Shown here in pieces: positions 61,973 to 64,000 of a DNA stretch of 64,000 bases (positions within the stretch are counted from its first letter, which is position 1; each line of letters begins with the position of its first letter). The stretch spans positions 156,981 through 220,980 of the forward strand of contig NW_013657650.1 in the NCBI RefSeq assembly GCF_000142905.1, written 5' to 3'. This DNA comes from Thecamonas trahens ATCC 50062. Taxonomy: Eukaryota; Apusozoa; Apusomonadida; Apusomonadidae. The notes beneath the pieces were generated by a model. That model saw only the letters and a program-made list of their open reading frames with translations. It did not search any database and had not been told where the DNA came from. Made by a program: the position numbers and the translations under genes.

Positions 61973-63865
61973 ATGTCGTACTCTACAGACTCGACGTCGT
62001 CGGACTGGGCGCACTCGCTCGTTCTCACGCCGTCGATGAGCACTGGGCCTGAGCTGGAGATGGGCCACTCGCTGCCGGTCTCGTGCAGCGCGTCGGAGCG
62101 CGACGAGCAGACGCATCCTGCAACGTCGCAAAGCGCCGGTGGAGGCGAGAACGGAGAGCGAAAGGTGACTGCGCTGCCGCGGGCGGGGCTTCTGGTCATT
62201 TCCATTGTGGTCCTCTCCGAGGCGTTCTCGATCTCGATGATCTACCCGTTCTTGGCGCGGATGGTGACCTCGTTTGGCGTGGCAGAGAGCCAAGCGCAGA
62301 TTGCGTTTTACTCGGGCATTCTTGCGGCGTCGTTCAATCTCTCGCAGTTTGCATCTGCGTTTTTCTGGGGCCGCATGTCGGACGCCCGCGGACGGCGGAC
62401 GGTGCTCCTCATCGGGCTTGCCGCGAACACGGTGACGATCCTGCTGTTTGGCCTGGCCAAGACGTTCTGGTGGGCGGTGGTGGCGCGCGTGTTCAACGGG
62501 CTGGCTAACGGCAATGTGGGTGTGGCCAAGTCGTACCTCCGCGAGATCTCAGACGAGACGAATGCAACCAAGGCGTACTCGCTTGTCGGCCTGGTGTGGG
62601 GCGTGGGGATGGTGATCGGGCCGGCATTCGGCGGCATGCTGGCCAACTTTGACGAGACCGTGCCGGCCGTCGGCGGGCGCGGCTCGCCTATTTCCGAGTG
62701 GCCGTACCTGCTGCCGTGCATCGTGTCAGCAGTGCTCAACGTGGTCGGCTTTGCCATTGGATGGAAGCATCTGATGACCACAGCACAGCTGCGAGCGCAC
62801 CAGGCATCGGCGGCGGTGGTGGTGACGGTAGAGACGCCAAGCGCGAGCAGCAGCGCGAACTCGTTGCTCACGTCCACCAGCACATCAACGTCCGGGATGA
62901 CGGCCGAGGAAGAGCAGGAGGAGGTCGATGCAGCAGGCGTGGCGCTTCTCTCAGTCCAGGCGCTGGATCTGGACACGGTGCCTCTGGTCGAGCTGGCGGA
63001 GGAGAAAAAGACAGGCAGAGGGGCGCGCGACGAGGAGGCCGCAGGCGGCGAGGAGCGGCCGGAGCCGTTCCGGGTTGTGGCGCGACGGCTTGCTGGCAAC
63101 GGCAACCTCATTCTGACCGTATGTGTGTATGCCATCCTCTCGTTTGCGGATATGCTGTACGACGAGACGTTCTCGATCTGGGCTGTGCTCAACCCGAGTG
63201 AGGCCGGCGGCGCCGGGTACGGGTTCACGCAGATGGAGCTTGCCGTAGTGTTTATGGCGGCCGGGACGACGATTGTGGTTGCACAAGGCATCCTCATGCC
63301 CAAGGCCATTGCGCGGTTCGGGGTGCTCGCCTCGATCCGGGCGTGCCTGTTCGGGACGGCGCCGCTTCTGGTGGCGTACCCGCTTCTGGGGCGGCTCCCG
63401 CCGGTCATTTTCTGGGCTCTACTCCTGCTTGTGGCGCTTGTGCGCGCGACGCTTGTCTCGTCGGCTTTTACCGCCATCATCGTCATGACCAACTCGTCCG
63501 TGGTGCCGGCCGAGCTGGGCGTGGCCAACGGTATCGCCCAGTCGGGCGCGTCGCTCTCGCGGACGTGCGGTCCGTTTGTCGGCGGCGTCCTCCTTATGTG
63601 GTCGCTTTCGGGCCCCAAGCCATGGCCCATCAACCATCACTTGGTCTTTGTTCTCGGTTCCCTCCTTCACCTTGCCGCCGGCATCCTCACCCTCTACATC
63701 ACGCCTGCCATCAACACGCCGATCACCGAGGTTGCCACCACTGCTGCCGGCGTCATCACTGATGCCGGCAGCCGGAAGAAGGGCACCCTGCGCCGCCGCT
63801 GGCTCTGGTGCGCCAGGCCGCGTCGCCAGGCGCATGCCTACCGTACCATCGATGGCCAGCAATGA
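61973..63865 (+). CDS. MFS transporter, ZIFL/tetracycline-exporter-like
   Basis: Protein of 630 aa from the first in-frame ATG at 61973 (MSYSTDSTSSDWAHS). About 60 polar residues precede TM1 (LVISIVVLSEAFSISMIYPFL). The MFS A-motif is clear after TM2: WGRMSDARGRRTVLLIG. A second signature, NGLANGNVGVAKSYLREISDE, is typical of the ZINC-INDUCED FACILITATOR-LIKE and yeast/plant DHA1 exporters. A long charged cytosolic loop (about 290-370) splits the two halves of six helices. The second half contains GVANGIAQSGASLSRTCGP, the late motif of this family. The last residues are basic (KKGTLRRRWLWCARPRRQ). Likely a proton-linked drug, metal-chelator or small-solute carrier; the substrate cannot be told. 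Confidence 0.88.
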   Translation: MSYSTDSTSSDWAHSLVLTPSMSTGPELEMGHSLPVSCSASERDEQTHPATSQSAGGGENGERKVTALPRAGLLVISIVVLSEAFSISMIYPFLARMVTSFGVAESQAQIAFYSGILAASFNLSQFASAFFWGRMSDARGRRTVLLIGLAANTVTILLFGLAKTFWWAVVARVFNGLANGNVGVAKSYLREISDETNATKAYSLVGLVWGVGMVIGPAFGGMLANFDETVPAVGGRGSPISEWPYLLPCIVSAVLNVVGFAIGWKHLMTTAQLRAHQASAAVVVTVETPSASSSANSLLTSTSTSTSGMTAEEEQEEVDAAGVALLSVQALDLDTVPLVELAEEKKTGRGARDEEAAGGEERPEPFRVVARRLAGNGNLILTVCVYAILSFADMLYDETFSIWAVLNPSEAGGAGYGFTQMELAVVFMAAGTTIVVAQGILMPKAIARFGVLASIRACLFGTAPLLVAYPLLGRLPPVIFWALLLLVALVRATLVSSAFTAIIVMTNSSVVPAELGVANGIAQSGASLSRTCGPFVGGVLLMWSLSGPKPWPINHHLVFVLGSLLHLAAGILTLYITPAINTPITEVATTAAGVITDAGSRKKGTLRRRWLWCARPRRQAHAYRTIDGQQ

Positions 63866-64000
63866 ACGCATATAGGCCCCGATGATGAGTCATGTCGAGT
63901 CGAGTTGAGTTGGGACGGACGAACGCGACACGGAGCGCACATGTGGGAGACAAGAGGGCGAGGGGGAGGGGGGGGGGGAGGGGACGACACGACCGACCGT

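Noticed and set aside
1-64000. tRNA, rRNA, CRISPR, transposon or virus-like elements
   Set aside because: No cloverleaf arms, no spaced repeat array, and no transposase, integrase or reverse transcriptase motif was found. The direct repeats seen are short and local.

Overview
The window is nuclear DNA from a GC-rich, gene-dense, flagellated protist. The evidence is spliced genes (GT-AG introns of about 110-270 nt, plus one of 943 nt that contains a gap), eukaryote-only machinery (Mediator, SNAPc, DCP2, nuclear poly(A) polymerase, HECT and TKL/AGC kinase genes), and two cilium-linked proteins (a TTLL polyglutamylase and an LRRC23-type radial-spoke protein). The style (short 5' introns, C/G homopolymers between genes, large FG-GAP/beta-helix/multi-TM surface proteins) fits an apusomonad such as Thecamonas trahens. 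That name is an inference from memory, not a search result. Three runs of N mark assembly gaps.

Layout. 0-7.4 kb: tail of a membrane protein, TTLL glutamylase, bacterial-like hexapeptide acyltransferase, SAM methyltransferase, a KCTD-like protein whose BTB fold is interrupted, and an EF-hand protein. 7.6-21 kb: one giant HECT ubiquitin ligase (about 4,135 aa once three one-base frame breaks are allowed for). 21-26.4 kb: LSG1 ribosome-export GTPase, a SET-like protein and two small unknowns. 26.4-42 kb: LRR-TKL kinase, SNAPC1-like factor, an unknown basic protein, a tail-anchored coiled-coil protein, DCP2, LRRC23 and poly(A) polymerase. 42-53 kb: AGC kinase with tandem ubiquitin-fold (RA-like) domains, ZIP metal transporter, MED1-like Mediator subunit, TM9SF nonaspanin and a possible LRAT/papain-fold protein. 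53.5-64 kb: a 1,906-aa FG-GAP/beta-helix/multi-TM surface protein, an F-BAR protein and an MFS transporter.

The genes form no operon; strands alternate, and convergent neighbours nearly touch or overlap (244/224, 5004/5019, 24845/24859, 26378/26424, 49429/49466). Functional themes recur: RNA 5' and 3' ends (DCP2, poly(A) polymerase), Pol II/III transcription (MED1, SNAPC1), ribosome maturation (LSG1), ubiquitin (HECT, KCTD), membrane traffic (TM9SF, F-BAR) and cilia (TTLL, LRRC23).

Two annotation points matter most. Several reading frames break at homopolymers in a way that always implies one missing base, so split ORFs here are probably single genes. First exons are short and upstream of the obvious ORF. 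I worked out exon joins for TTLL, HECT, DCP2, LRRC23, MED1, TM9SF and F-BAR by matching splice sites, phase and family N-termini.
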